A stretch of 64,000 bases of DNA. It comes from Candidatus Poribacteria bacterium (GTDB lineage: Bacteria; Poribacteria; WGA-4E; WGA-3G). Under the pieces are notes generated by a model that saw only the letters and a list, made by a program, of their open reading frames with translations, did not search any database and was not told the origin of the DNA. Location of the stretch: assembly GCA_022826805.1 (NCBI GenBank), contig JAJDUH010000079.1, positions 124,001 through 188,000 of the forward strand. The letters are read 5' to 3'. The position numbers were made by a program, and so were the translations under genes. Within the stretch, counting starts at the first letter, position 1; each line of letters starts with the position of its first letter. This document shows, one piece after another, positions 52,720 to 61,563 of this stretch.

Positions 52720-54129
52720 GATGCTAAACAGAAGTGTTTATTTATTAATGACGAGATTCCAAAAGCAAGATTGTTTGAAAGCGAGAAACGGGATGTCCAT
52801 CCCGATTGTAATACCTCGTGGCGTATCTCACCGGAACCGTTTTGGATTCCTGAAGCGGATTTGAGATGGTTTGAAGAACTCGGCACTCATCTTTTAAATT
52901 TCTATCGCGCGTGCAACCTCCTCTATTCACAAAGTGTTCGGGGTATTCAGCCCGGTTGGGTGGCTGAATATTTGGAATTTGGGAAACCTGAAACAGTTAT
53001 CCAATATGGACGGATGAACCGTTTTAAGAGCCAACTCCCCGGCGTACTACGTCCAGATATTCTCCCTACTGCCGATGGCATGGCAATTACGGAACTGGAT
53101 TCCATTCCTGGATTTATTGGTGCAACGGGTTGTCTCTCAAGGCTCTATGCGCAACTTGGATATTCTATTGTTGGTGGTAGCGATGGAATGGTGAGCGGAT
53201 ATGCCGAGATGATCCGGGCTTTGGCGAAGAAAGACGATCCGACGCTTGCCATTGTCGTTTCGGACGAATCTGAAGACTATTGGGCAGAGATGGTGTGGTT
53301 GGCTGCGGCACTCTGTGAGGCTGGACTCCAAACTTTCACCCTCAAACCGCATGAAGTCATTTTTACCGAAGATGGACTGCTCGCCGAGGGTGCTGAAGGT
53401 AGGATCGGCATTGATGTGTTGTACCGTTTCTATGAGTTGTTTGATCTGCTGAATATCCCAAAATCGGAGTTAATGTTTTATAGCGCGAAAAAACGTTCTG
53501 TCGTGATAACACCGCCGCCGAAATCCTATTTGGAAGAGAAGTTGTGCCTTGCGCTTTTCCATCATCCAGCACTTCAACCGTTTTGGAAGCGACAACTCAG
53601 CAGAAAAACTTATCCGTTCTTACAAGAAGCGATTCCAGAGACGTGGATTATCGATGCTCGCCCGTTGCCTCCGCATGCGGTGATTCCTAACTTGGAGGTA
53701 GACGGAAACGTCGTAACAGACTGGCGGCAGCTTGGCTCAGGGACGCAGAAACAGCGGGAATTGGTTATCAAGCCATCCGGTTTTTCCGAGCTGGCGTGGG
53801 GTAGCCGTGGTGTGGCAATCGGACACGATCTGCCCACGGAGGACTGGGAAGCGGTTATTGAGAATAGTCTTGAAAATTTTGAGAAGGGTCCGTACGTCCT
53901 GCAGAGGTTTCATACGGCGCAACGGGTACGGATGCAGTATTACGATTTCGATCGCGGGGATATCCAGGAGATGCCGTCCCGCCCGCTCCTCCGTCCATAC
54001 TATTTCGTCGTGGGGGATACGGTTAAACTCGGTGGTATGCAAGCTGCGGTCTGTCCAGCGGATAAAAAGATTTTACACGGTATGGTGGATTCTATTATCG
54101 TGCCGTGCGCACAGATGCAAGGAAGGTAG
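52717..54129 (+). CDS. ATP-grasp-like protein of unknown function
   Basis: 470 residues beginning at TTG 52717 (AAGGA about 10 bases upstream, inside the leader repeat). Stretches resemble the circularly permuted ATP-grasp fold of glutathionylspermidine-synthase-like proteins: AITELDSIPGFIGATG (about 125-140), a phosphate-binding-like ELVIKPSGFSELAWGSRGVAIG (about 348-370) and PYVLQRFHTAQRVR. No signal peptide. It is followed 6 bp later by a PhyH dioxygenase, so the two may modify one substrate. I do not recognise the exact family; an ATP-dependent ligase-type reaction is the best guess. Confidence 0.75.
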   Translation: MDAKQKCLFINDEIPKARLFESEKRDVHPDCNTSWRISPEPFWIPEADLRWFEELGTHLLNFYRACNLLYSQSVRGIQPGWVAEYLEFGKPETVIQYGRMNRFKSQLPGVLRPDILPTADGMAITELDSIPGFIGATGCLSRLYAQLGYSIVGGSDGMVSGYAEMIRALAKKDDPTLAIVVSDESEDYWAEMVWLAAALCEAGLQTFTLKPHEVIFTEDGLLAEGAEGRIGIDVLYRFYELFDLLNIPKSELMFYSAKKRSVVITPPPKSYLEEKLCLALFHHPALQPFWKRQLSRKTYPFLQEAIPETWIIDARPLPPHAVIPNLEVDGNVVTDWRQLGSGTQKQRELVIKPSGFSELAWGSRGVAIGHDLPTEDWEAVIENSLENFEKGPYVLQRFHTAQRVRMQYYDFDRGDIQEMPSRPLLRPYYFVVGDTVKLGGMQAAVCPADKKILHGMVDSIIVPCAQMQGR

Positions 54130-54135
54130 TTGACG

Positions 54136-54963
54136 ATGCAATTAAGTGAGACGCAACTCGCGCAATTTCGAGGTAACGGGTATCTCACCATTGAAGGGTT
54201 TTTCGATAGGGTTGAAGCGAAGACGCTCCGCCTGGAATTAGAACGGATTTACGATACGGAACTCAAAAATGGGACGGGTATCAATTGTGCGGTACAAACG
54301 GATGGGACCCAACGAGACAATGAAGGTAAACGACAGAATCTTCAGGTGATTCCGCTTAACAACCGTAGCGATTTGCACAAGGCGTTGCCGTTTCATCCGA
54401 GGGTTATCTCCGTGGTTCAACAGCTCATCGGAGATGAGTTTATGTTGGAACTGGATCAGGCGTTCTGGAAACCGCCTAAGGTTGGTATCGGGACGAGTTG
54501 GCATCAAGACAACGCCTATTTCAAGATCGCAGATCCGTTGCGTGGCACGGCGATGTGGATTGCTATCCACGATGCGAACGTTGAGAACGGATGTATGCAC
54601 GTTATTCCGGGCAGCCATCGCGAAATGTATGAACACTACCGTGATCCGTTGAGCGACCATCACATTCGGTGCGATCCGCCCGAAGAACGTGCCGTGCCGA
54701 TTGAACTAAAAGCAGGGGGTGTCCTCTTTTTCTGCTATGGTGTCGCACACTGTACCAAGTCGAACCTTTCTGATAAAGAACGCGCAGGGGTTGCCCTCCA
54801 CTTTCTCCACAACGATTTCGGGGGTACGGAACTTTGGGAGAAAGGTAACGCAACCAAGCCGATGCTTCGCGGGCCTCTCGCAACTGGTGGAGAAACCGAG
54901 TTTGGCGAAAAATTTGAAGGCAGATGGGAAGAACTGATGAATGCTGTGCTGGGGTCTAATTAA
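54136..54963 (+). CDS. Phytanoyl-CoA dioxygenase (PhyH) family protein
   Basis: A 275-residue Fe(II)/2-oxoglutarate-dependent dioxygenase. Iron ligands: His123 and Asp125 in GTSWHQDNAYF, and His205 in YGVAHCTKSN; the 2-oxoglutarate Arg is Arg215 in SDKERAG. PhyH enzymes hydroxylate or oxidatively decarboxylate small molecules and are abundant in PVC-like environmental bacteria. The ATG at 54136 follows AAGGAAGG; an upstream TTG is possible. Co-transcribed with the ATP-grasp-like gene. Substrate unknown. Confidence 0.93.
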   Translation: MQLSETQLAQFRGNGYLTIEGFFDRVEAKTLRLELERIYDTELKNGTGINCAVQTDGTQRDNEGKRQNLQVIPLNNRSDLHKALPFHPRVISVVQQLIGDEFMLELDQAFWKPPKVGIGTSWHQDNAYFKIADPLRGTAMWIAIHDANVENGCMHVIPGSHREMYEHYRDPLSDHHIRCDPPEERAVPIELKAGGVLFFCYGVAHCTKSNLSDKERAGVALHFLHNDFGGTELWEKGNATKPMLRGPLATGGETEFGEKFEGRWEELMNAVLGSN

Positions 54964-55047
54964 AATTCAGTTCAATTTCATTTTTTTCAGATTGTGCAAC
55001 CTTTCCGACCGATAAGTGTGTTTTTATTGGGTAGGAAGGATTCTTTT

Positions 55048-55077
55048 TTTACATGAAACAGACATCTTCGATATAAA
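55048..55077 (+). promoter_or_regulatory. Sigma-70-like promoter of LamG gene 4
   Basis: TTTACA (55048-55053), 18-bp spacer, TATAAA (55072-55077), about 25 bp before the ATG, giving a very short leader. AGGAGG (55087-55092) is the ribosome-binding site. Confidence 0.6.
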
Positions 55078-55101
55078 AAACTCCACAGGAGGTTAAAGAA
55101 A

Positions 55102-55917
55102 ATGAAGTATCTACTTGGTTATGCAGCGTTCCTTTTCCTTGTGTTGATTACAGTCGGATATGGGACAGCAGATCTTGATGATGACCTCGTTGTTTACTTT
55201 ACCTTCGACAACGTTAAAGGCAAGCGGGTTCTTGATGAATCTGGCAATGGTCTGGATGCCGAGGTTATCGAAAACACCAAATTTGTCGATGGCAAATATG
55301 GGAACGCTGTTCACATCACGCGTAAGACTGAAGATTGTGTAAATGTGCCCACTGCTGATAAGATGGAAATTGACGACGCGATTACGATGATGGCGTGGGT
55401 GTATCACGAGGATTGGACCGGAAGTTCTTCTCAATGGTTTGATAAGGGAAGTTATAGCGAAGACTTCAATAGTGCCTACGGTATGGTGGTCTTTGATGAA
55501 GACGATGCTGGGGGTAGAGGGTGGTTTGACAACGGTTCTGCTATCGGACTTATCTTAGGCGGTGAATTCCAAGTACGGATTGTAATTCAGAATAGCATGA
55601 AAAATAAAACGTGGCATCACATTGTCGGGATCTGTGAGGACAAGAGTTTCAAAATCTATCTCGACGGAGAAATCTTGGCTGAAAGTGAGATCCCATTTGA
55701 CTTCATTGGTGCGAATGACCAGGATTTGCGGATTGGGTGTGCTAAGCATAAGCCTGAATATGCATTTGAAGATGGCTTGATTGATGAAGTTGCGATATGG
55801 AGTCGTGCGCTCAGCGAAGATGAAATCAGAACTGCCATGCGGGGTCCGTTGTTTCCTGTTTCGCCTAAGGATAAGGTCGCTACGACGTGGGGCGATATTA
55901 AACGAAACGCGTTTTAA
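55102..55917 (+). CDS. Secreted LamG-domain protein 4
   Basis: A 271-residue protein with a signal peptide (1-22, YGTAD) and one LamG domain: DLVVYFTFDNVKGK, DESGNGLDAEVIENTKFVDGKYGNAVHIT, ITMMAWVYHEDW, DGLIDEVAIWSRALSEDEI. The C-terminal tail is DKVATTWGDIKRNAF. Paralogous to the gene at 58243; the two flank an ECF sigma-factor gene. AGGAGG precedes the ATG. Confidence 0.92.
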   Translation: MKYLLGYAAFLFLVLITVGYGTADLDDDLVVYFTFDNVKGKRVLDESGNGLDAEVIENTKFVDGKYGNAVHITRKTEDCVNVPTADKMEIDDAITMMAWVYHEDWTGSSSQWFDKGSYSEDFNSAYGMVVFDEDDAGGRGWFDNGSAIGLILGGEFQVRIVIQNSMKNKTWHHIVGICEDKSFKIYLDGEILAESEIPFDFIGANDQDLRIGCAKHKPEYAFEDGLIDEVAIWSRALSEDEIRTAMRGPLFPVSPKDKVATTWGDIKRNAF

Positions 55918-55960
55918 TAATTGGTTTGGTGTGTTTTGCTTCGCATGCCTCTATTATAGG

Positions 55961-56066
55961 ACGTTGGGTTTCGCTACATTTATCTATACACAAGGATCAT
56001 CGAAAAGGGATATTCTCTCTATAAATGAGACGGATACTGCTCATTTTCCGCTCAACCCAACCTACG
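55961..56066. repeat. GTTGGGTT inverted-repeat element, long copy
   Basis: It begins GTTGGGTTTCGCT (55963) and ends CCGCTCAACCCAACCTACG. Right half shares ATAAATGA and the same end with 39451-39550. Confidence 0.75.
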
Positions 56067-56103
56067 CCTACTGAATTCATTCGGGCGGGTATATCGATCC
56101 AGA

Positions 56104-56139
56104 GAGTCACCAATTTTCATAATTGGTGGCTCTTTTTTT
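56104..56139 (+). terminator. Intrinsic terminator
   Basis: 12-bp stem GAGTCACCAATT / AATTGGTGGCTC (one G-U pair), loop TTCAT, followed by seven T. It should end plus-strand transcripts from the LamG gene before the sigma-factor gene. Confidence 0.88.
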
Positions 56140-56378
56140 GTCCAATACACAAAACGGTAATTTATGAAAACAAATTTTTCTATGAATTCCGGCGAGGAAT
56201 ATAAAGCTAAGACATATTTTGCCGCGTAGGGCAAAATTTGAAACCTCGCCTATCAATTTTAGTAAGACACGATAAAAAACAGATTTTTTTTTTGGCATGA
56301 TGCACGTTTTCTGATCAACATTTCGTCTTTAATAATAAAGAGTGTGAACCATGTTGCATTTGATTAGGAGGAAATCGC

Positions 56379-58091
56379 GTGGAACGAGAAGACGATGTTC
56401 AATTGATTCACAAAATTCTATCGGGCAACGATGCTGCATTTAGTGCCTTGGTTGAAAAGTACCAAAAGAGCGTTCACGCGCTTATATGGCGGAAGATCGG
56501 CGATTATCACGATGCTGAAGATATTATGCAGGACGCCTTTCTTCAAGCGTTCCAAAAACTCTCGACCCTCAAAAATCCCAATCAATTTGCTGCGTGGCTC
56601 TATGTTATCGCAAATCGGCTTTGCATTGATTGGATGCGAAAACAGGACTGGGTGCGGAGACAAAAGTTTGTGATGCAATCGCTGGAGGACACACCTGTGG
56701 CAGAAATCGAGAAGTCTTCTTATGTGCATCACGTGTCGGAACAGTGGGAGACGGAGAGCACCGAACATTCTCATACACTTGTAAAAAATCTTTTGAAAAA
56801 ACTACCGGAGCGTGAACGCACGGTCGTGATGCTCTACTATCTCGATGAAATGACAGCGAAGGAGATTGGCAAATTCTTGGGTGTGTCGGTGAACACAATT
56901 ACGAGTCGACTCCATCGCGCGCGAAAGCGGTTACAGGAAGATCAAGAACTCTTGGTTCAAGAAGTTTTTGATGACGGACAGTTATCAGAAAATCTGAAGG
57001 AGAACATTATGCAGCAATTAGAAAATATTCGCGATAAGTTTGATTCATTCATGAAGCAAGCAAAATCCGACCCGACATCAGGGGAGGACATCCTTACAGA
57101 AGCCTACAACCAGATTGAAGATGCGCTTAAGGGTGAAATTACACCCGAGTTGGTGCATCTCGCCGATGAGATATACGAGTATATGGGCAAACTCGGATTG
57201 GAGAAGAGCGTCTCTCTGCACCGTAGATATCTGAATGTGGCTTCGGATAATAAAGAACGTTTCTGGTCGCATCGGCAATTAAGTGGTAGACTTGCTATGC
57301 TTGGGCAGAACAGGGAAGCTATTGAGGAACAGGTTCGGTTTTATCGTTGGGCGTGCGAGTTTATGTCAGACGAATATGTGTTGGAGACTCTTAGCACTTT
57401 AAACCACACTGGATGTTGGGAAGTGGAAGGTCGTATTGATGAATGGTTTCAACTTTATGACGAGGCCTCCGAACGCTTAGAGAACCCTGAATTGAGTCGC
57501 TATGCGCGCTGCGATTTCCTGCAAATCGGCTCAGAAATTTTACGCGCCTATGGCCGGTTAGATGAGACGCTTCTTGGCATGGAAAAGTTGGAGCGTGCTA
57601 ACGGCGAACCCGATTGGGAGCATTATTTCAGATTCTGGTTGGCTGTGAGAACGAATCGACTTCTGGTGTATAGTAGACAGGAGGATTGGGATCGTTTCAA
57701 TCAAACGCTTACGGAGGTACGCGCGTTTGTTGAAAGCGAGCTGGAAAAACGGAATGCTGGTCATTCTGTAGACCTCGGCAATCTTGCATGGGCTGCTCAC
57801 GATATCGGTTGTTGCCTAGTATGGGAGAAAAAGTATAACGAAGCGAAACATTTCCTGCAAATCGCCATTGATTTGCAAAATATCAACGATTATGGTCACT
57901 TCATGCTTGCTGTGAGCATCTGGGCATCTGAGAATAACCGCGAGAAGACTTTACATCATTTAAAAGTTGCTCAGGACATTGTACTCAATTCTTGGAATCG
58001 AGGTACGTACTACCATACCTTCCTTGGGACACCTGAGTTTGCGGATGTAAGAGATGATAGAGAGTTTCTGCAGATTCTGGGGCAGAAGTAG
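56379..58091 (+). CDS. ECF sigma factor with long C-terminal helical extension
   Basis: A 570-residue protein. Residues 10-90 are sigma-70 region 2 (FSALVEKYQKSVHALIWRKIGDYHDAEDIMQDAFLQAFQKL and AAWLYVIANRLCIDWMRK); 133-190 are region 4 (LPERERTVVMLYYLDEMTAKEIGKFLGVSVNTITSRLHRARKRLQ). The remaining 380 residues are helical and TPR-like (EYNEAKHFLQIAIDLQ, EKTLHHLKVAQDI). Such C-terminally extended ECF factors are thought to sense signals by themselves rather than by an anti-sigma factor; none is encoded next to it. The start is GTG at 56379 with AGGAGG at 56366-56371. It lies between two LamG genes, which may be targets. Confidence 0.9.
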   Translation: MEREDDVQLIHKILSGNDAAFSALVEKYQKSVHALIWRKIGDYHDAEDIMQDAFLQAFQKLSTLKNPNQFAAWLYVIANRLCIDWMRKQDWVRRQKFVMQSLEDTPVAEIEKSSYVHHVSEQWETESTEHSHTLVKNLLKKLPERERTVVMLYYLDEMTAKEIGKFLGVSVNTITSRLHRARKRLQEDQELLVQEVFDDGQLSENLKENIMQQLENIRDKFDSFMKQAKSDPTSGEDILTEAYNQIEDALKGEITPELVHLADEIYEYMGKLGLEKSVSLHRRYLNVASDNKERFWSHRQLSGRLAMLGQNREAIEEQVRFYRWACEFMSDEYVLETLSTLNHTGCWEVEGRIDEWFQLYDEASERLENPELSRYARCDFLQIGSEILRAYGRLDETLLGMEKLERANGEPDWEHYFRFWLAVRTNRLLVYSRQEDWDRFNQTLTEVRAFVESELEKRNAGHSVDLGNLAWAAHDIGCCLVWEKKYNEAKHFLQIAIDLQNINDYGHFMLAVSIWASENNREKTLHHLKVAQDIVLNSWNRGTYYHTFLGTPEFADVRDDREFLQILGQK

Positions 58092-58153
58092 GGCAACCAT
58101 ACCTCCCATAGATACCCAACCTTCAAACACCCGTGTTACTAAAGAAAAATATA

Positions 58154-58182
58154 TTGCCTTCTCCTCTGTTTCGTGATACACT
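58154..58182 (+). promoter_or_regulatory. Candidate promoter of LamG gene 5
   Basis: TTGCCT (58154-58159), 17-bp spacer, TACACT (58177-58182), about 60 bp upstream of the ATG. Confidence 0.5.
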
Positions 58183-58242
58183 CTAATTACTTCCAAAAAG
58201 CGCATTCTTTGATGTAAGAGAACCCACAAGAGGAGAAATGAA

Positions 58243-59034
58243 ATGAAGCAGTTGTTTAACTATGCCTCGCTGTGCTGCGTGTTGCTGTTTATGATGGCAG
58301 GGTACACCGCGGCGGATCTGGCGGAAGGCCTCGTTGTCTATTTCACATTTGATAATGTGAAGGGTAAGGCAATTGTTGACGATTCCGGCAATGGGTTGGA
58401 CGCCGATATCATCGCCAATACCGAAATTGTGAAAGGTAAATACGGGGACGCGATTCGCATTACAAGCGTAGGCGCGGATTGTGTTAACGTGCCAGCCTCG
58501 GATGACCTGAAAATCACGGGTGAAATCACGATGGCGGCTTGGATCAATCAGGACTCTTGGGCCACTGACGCACAGTGGTTCGACAAAAACTGCCATAACG
58601 GAGGTGAGCATTCCTCCTACGGCATCGGTGCTTTTAACGGCGGCGCGAATTTCAATATGTTCTTGGGAACAGGAAACGCCAGACCTACTTTAAGCCAGCC
58701 ACACGGACTGGACGCAAAAACATGGTATCACGTCGTTGGGACCTATGATGGGGCAACCATGAAAGTCTATGTTGATGGCGAAGTCGCCGCGGAGAAAGAC
58801 GAAAAATTTGATTTTAAAGGCACGAATGATCAGGACTTGCGAATTGGATGCTCCAAAGACAGACCGAATTATACCTTCGAGAACGGTTCTATCGACGAAG
58901 CGGCTGTCTGGCGGCGTGCACTCAGCGAAGGTGAAATCCAAGAGATAATGAACGAAGGCTTCCTCGCAGTTTCACCACTTGATAAAGCTGCAACAACATG
59001 GGGCAATATTAAACGAACAACTGGCATACGTTAA
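58243..59034 (+). CDS. Secreted LamG-domain protein 5
   Basis: A 263-residue protein with a signal peptide (1-24, GYTAADLA) and one LamG domain: EGLVVYFTFDNVKGK, DDSGNGLDADIIANTEIVKGKYGDAIRIT, ITMAAWINQDSW, NGSIDEAAVWRRALSEGEI. C-terminal tail DKAATTWGNIKRTTGIR. Closest to LamG 4. A strong ribosome-binding site (AGAGGAG) precedes the ATG, and a terminator-like stem follows at 59060. Confidence 0.92.
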   Translation: MKQLFNYASLCCVLLFMMAGYTAADLAEGLVVYFTFDNVKGKAIVDDSGNGLDADIIANTEIVKGKYGDAIRITSVGADCVNVPASDDLKITGEITMAAWINQDSWATDAQWFDKNCHNGGEHSSYGIGAFNGGANFNMFLGTGNARPTLSQPHGLDAKTWYHVVGTYDGATMKVYVDGEVAAEKDEKFDFKGTNDQDLRIGCSKDRPNYTFENGSIDEAAVWRRALSEGEIQEIMNEGFLAVSPLDKAATTWGNIKRTTGIR

Positions 59035-59059
59035 ACACAGACTTTCGTAAGCATTGAAT

Positions 59060-59105
59060 GGCACAGGTATTCGTCTTAAAAGTGGGAAGCACCTGTGCCC
59101 TTTCT
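59060..59105 (+). terminator. Terminator-like inverted repeat
   Basis: GGCACAGGT (59060-59068) and ACCTGTGCC (59091-59099) form a 9-bp stem with a 22-base loop, followed by CTTTCT. The T-run is weak, so termination is plausible but not sure. Confidence 0.55.
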
Positions 59106-59125
59106 ATAAGGGAAACCGAGAAAAA

Positions 59126-60205
59126 ATGGTAAAAATTGGAATTGTCGGTATCGGATTTATGGGTATGATTCACTATTACGGGATTCAGCGTGCTACCGGT
59201 GCCGAAGTGGTTGCTATTTGTACACGAGATCCAAAGAAACTTGCTGGTGATTGGACAGGAATTCAGGGGAATTTTGGACCTCGCGGCGGCATGGAAGATC
59301 TCTCAAATGTCCGGAAATATAGCGAGATTGACGAACTCCTTGCTGATGAAGAGGTTGATCTCGTCGATATTTGTTTGCCGACACATCTCCACAAAACCGT
59401 CAGTATGGCGTCCCTTGAGGCAGGAAAACATACCCTCGTCGAGAAACCGATCTCTATCTCTATCGACGATGCAAACGAACTCGTTGGACTTGCAGAAAAG
59501 ATAGGCGAGGAACGAAAAGCAGCCCATCAAAGTCCATGTTTCCTTATGGTTGCGCATGTACTCCCTTTCTTCGCCGAGTACGCTTATGCGAAACGAGTAG
59601 TGGAAGAGGGAAAATACGGCAAGCTGCTCGGTGCCCATTTCAAACGAATTATCTCCAAGCCGAGTTGGTCACGAGATGTCGCCGATATTGAAAAGAGCGG
59701 CGGTCCCGGCATTGACTTGCACATTCACGATACTCATTTCATTCAACTGCTCTGTGGTGTTCCTGATGCAGTGTTTTCACAAGGCAAGGTCGCCAGCGGC
59801 AACTATGTCGACTATTTGACGACCCAATACATCTATAACGATAAGGCGCTTTCTGTCAGTTGTTCGTCTGGTGCCGTGTCACAACGTGGGCGCGCTTTCT
59901 CACACGGGTTTGAGATTTATCTTGAAAAAGCGACACTACTTTATGACTTCTCAACATTAGCGGGTGAAGCATCTACTGCAGTGCCGTTGATGCTTCTGAA
60001 CGACGAAGGTGAAGTTGAAGAGGTCGATTTGGGGGATGTTGATCCGATTGATGCATTCACCGCTGAACTGCAATACGCTGTTGACGCGATTGATTGGGAA
60101 AACGAACCGGCAGCACTGTCGGGCGTCGGTGCGAGGGATGCGCTACTGCTCTGCTACAAAGAAGCAGAATCGGTTAGAACAGGTAAGATTGTTCCAATTC
60201 GGTAA
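59126..60205 (+). CDS. Gfo/Idh/MocA family oxidoreductase
   Basis: 359 residues from the ATG at 59126, which follows AAAAAA and gives the canonical N terminus MVKIGIVGIGFMGMIHYYG (Rossmann loop GIGFMG). The conserved EKPISIS (Lys) and the C-terminal Gfo/Idh alpha/beta domain with DLHIHDTHFIQLLCG follow. These NAD(P)-dependent enzymes oxidise or dehydrate sugars and polyols such as inositol. The longer frame (59054) lies in the terminator region and is not used. Substrate unknown. Confidence 0.94.
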   Translation: MVKIGIVGIGFMGMIHYYGIQRATGAEVVAICTRDPKKLAGDWTGIQGNFGPRGGMEDLSNVRKYSEIDELLADEEVDLVDICLPTHLHKTVSMASLEAGKHTLVEKPISISIDDANELVGLAEKIGEERKAAHQSPCFLMVAHVLPFFAEYAYAKRVVEEGKYGKLLGAHFKRIISKPSWSRDVADIEKSGGPGIDLHIHDTHFIQLLCGVPDAVFSQGKVASGNYVDYLTTQYIYNDKALSVSCSSGAVSQRGRAFSHGFEIYLEKATLLYDFSTLAGEASTAVPLMLLNDEGEVEEVDLGDVDPIDAFTAELQYAVDAIDWENEPAALSGVGARDALLLCYKEAESVRTGKIVPIR

Positions 60206-60376
60206 GTCTTTTGATGGCTGTTGGCTATTGACTATCAGCAGTCAGCCATCAGCGTTCAGTAGTTCGTTTGTGGCGGTTGCGGATGTTTGTCATACTTACA
60301 ACGTGTTACTACCCACTGACAACTGGAAGTGAGCGAAGCGAACGTCCTGATGGCGAATCGCTGAAAGTGGAACGAA
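60206..60376. repeat. Low-complexity intergenic repeats
   Basis: Imperfect short repeats such as ATCAGCAGTCAGCCATCAGCG and two GTGGAACG (60366 and 60377 region). The gap holds no gene. Confidence 0.45.
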
Positions 60377-61507
60377 GTGGAACGTACCGATTATTTTGTT
60401 AGCAATATTGGTAAACTCTATGTACCCCTTGAGTGTCGGGACGCTGTTTTTGCGCGTGCTCGCGTCAAGTTATTCGCGCATCAAGACTTAAGGCATCTCA
60501 ACCGGATCTTCACCCATATCAGACACGGTGGTGTTGCTGTTGTGGAGGGACGGTGGGAACAAATTACGAGGGTCATGGACTATATCCAGCACCACAAACA
60601 GGATTTAGTCCAACAATTGCCACGTAACGTCAGACCACAGGATCGAAGGAGGTCGCGCGGACGATCTGCAAGCCGTGCTTTGCAGGAAGCCTTAGCAAGG
60701 CTCATGTGTTGGGCAGATGCGGATGGTATCCTACAGGTTGACCCTGCCCCTGTCCTTCCCTATCTATTAGAACTTGCTGGTGAGCCTGCCGGAGCGAATG
60801 CGGGGAAACCCTTTCTTTTATCTCTAACAAAAATTCAACAGATTCAGGATGCATTGGCGGAGACCTATCCTATCCGTGCACTTGATGCCTCGCTTGTTGC
60901 TTCCGAAAACGTCCTCGCACCACGTTCACAGGAGACGATTGAGTGTTTTCAAGAAGCGTTAGAATATGTTCGTGAACATAACCCGACTCTGATCGCTGAT
61001 ATTGGATGTGGCAGCGGATGTTTAACCTTATTGGCACGACAGGAGTTAGGCGAACAAACTAAGGTCTATGCCTCTGACCTACTCCCTGAAGCGGTTGCGA
61101 CAACAAAGCTGAACCTTCAGCGCCTGCTTCCAGATGCAGACGCTGTACACGTGATGTCTCCCGGCGACCTGTTTGATCCGTTTCCTTCACATCAATTTGA
61201 TGTAGTTATTTTCAATGCGCCGTGGGTTGTTGCTCGTGTCCGCAACCGCGCCGAGCTTGCCATACACGATGAGAAGCAGAAGACGGTGAAACATTTTTTT
61301 GCACAGGTCTCAGATTTCTTGAAACCTGATGGCGCGATTTTATTGGGCTATGCTGATGCCTCAGGACCAAAGGCGATAGAGAATTTGGAAAGGGTAATCG
61401 CTGAAGCCGGCTTTAGGGCGGTTGCCCTCTTTAAAAGGAGGGTTGCGACGCACAGGTCGAAGCGGAAGTGGGAGCAGATTCGGGTGTATGTCTTACATTC
61501 CGGTTGA
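60377..61507 (+). CDS. Class I SAM-dependent methyltransferase (HemK-like fold)
   Basis: A 376-residue protein. The C-terminal half (about 205-370) is a methyltransferase with motif I DIGCGSGCLTL, an acidic ASDL and the motif IV position FNAPWVV, where HemK/PrmC enzymes have NPPY, so a protein-glutamine or nucleic-acid N-methyl role is uncertain. The N-terminal 200 residues are unfamiliar and include a basic linker (RRRSRGRSAS). The start is GTG at 60377 with a weak ribosome-binding site. No close functional neighbour. Confidence 0.8.
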   Translation: MERTDYFVSNIGKLYVPLECRDAVFARARVKLFAHQDLRHLNRIFTHIRHGGVAVVEGRWEQITRVMDYIQHHKQDLVQQLPRNVRPQDRRRSRGRSASRALQEALARLMCWADADGILQVDPAPVLPYLLELAGEPAGANAGKPFLLSLTKIQQIQDALAETYPIRALDASLVASENVLAPRSQETIECFQEALEYVREHNPTLIADIGCGSGCLTLLARQELGEQTKVYASDLLPEAVATTKLNLQRLLPDADAVHVMSPGDLFDPFPSHQFDVVIFNAPWVVARVRNRAELAIHDEKQKTVKHFFAQVSDFLKPDGAILLGYADASGPKAIENLERVIAEAGFRAVALFKRRVATHRSKRKWEQIRVYVLHSG

Positions 61508-61563
61508 CAGGTAGCCGAGAAAATGGTATGCTAAAAAAAATATCTACGTAAAGGTCTGTAGAA

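Larger units (their letters stand above)
55918..56378. repeat. Non-coding region with inverted-repeat element, terminator and nested hairpin
   Basis: 461 bp without a gene: a long GTTGGGTT element (55961-56066), an intrinsic terminator (56104-56139), and a nested hairpin in which GGCGAGG (56191-56197) and CCTCGCC (56244-56250) enclose a second stem ATTTTGCC / GGCAAAAT (about 56216-56237). The sequence AGGAGG (56366-56371) is the ribosome-binding site of the sigma-factor gene. Confidence 0.75.

Noticed and set aside
52511..52864. A 117-codon plus-strand frame with an internal 41-residue repeat
   Set aside because: It is produced by the two 123-bp leader repeats, whose period is a multiple of three, and it runs into the following gene in another frame. 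No ribosome-binding site or family resemblance.
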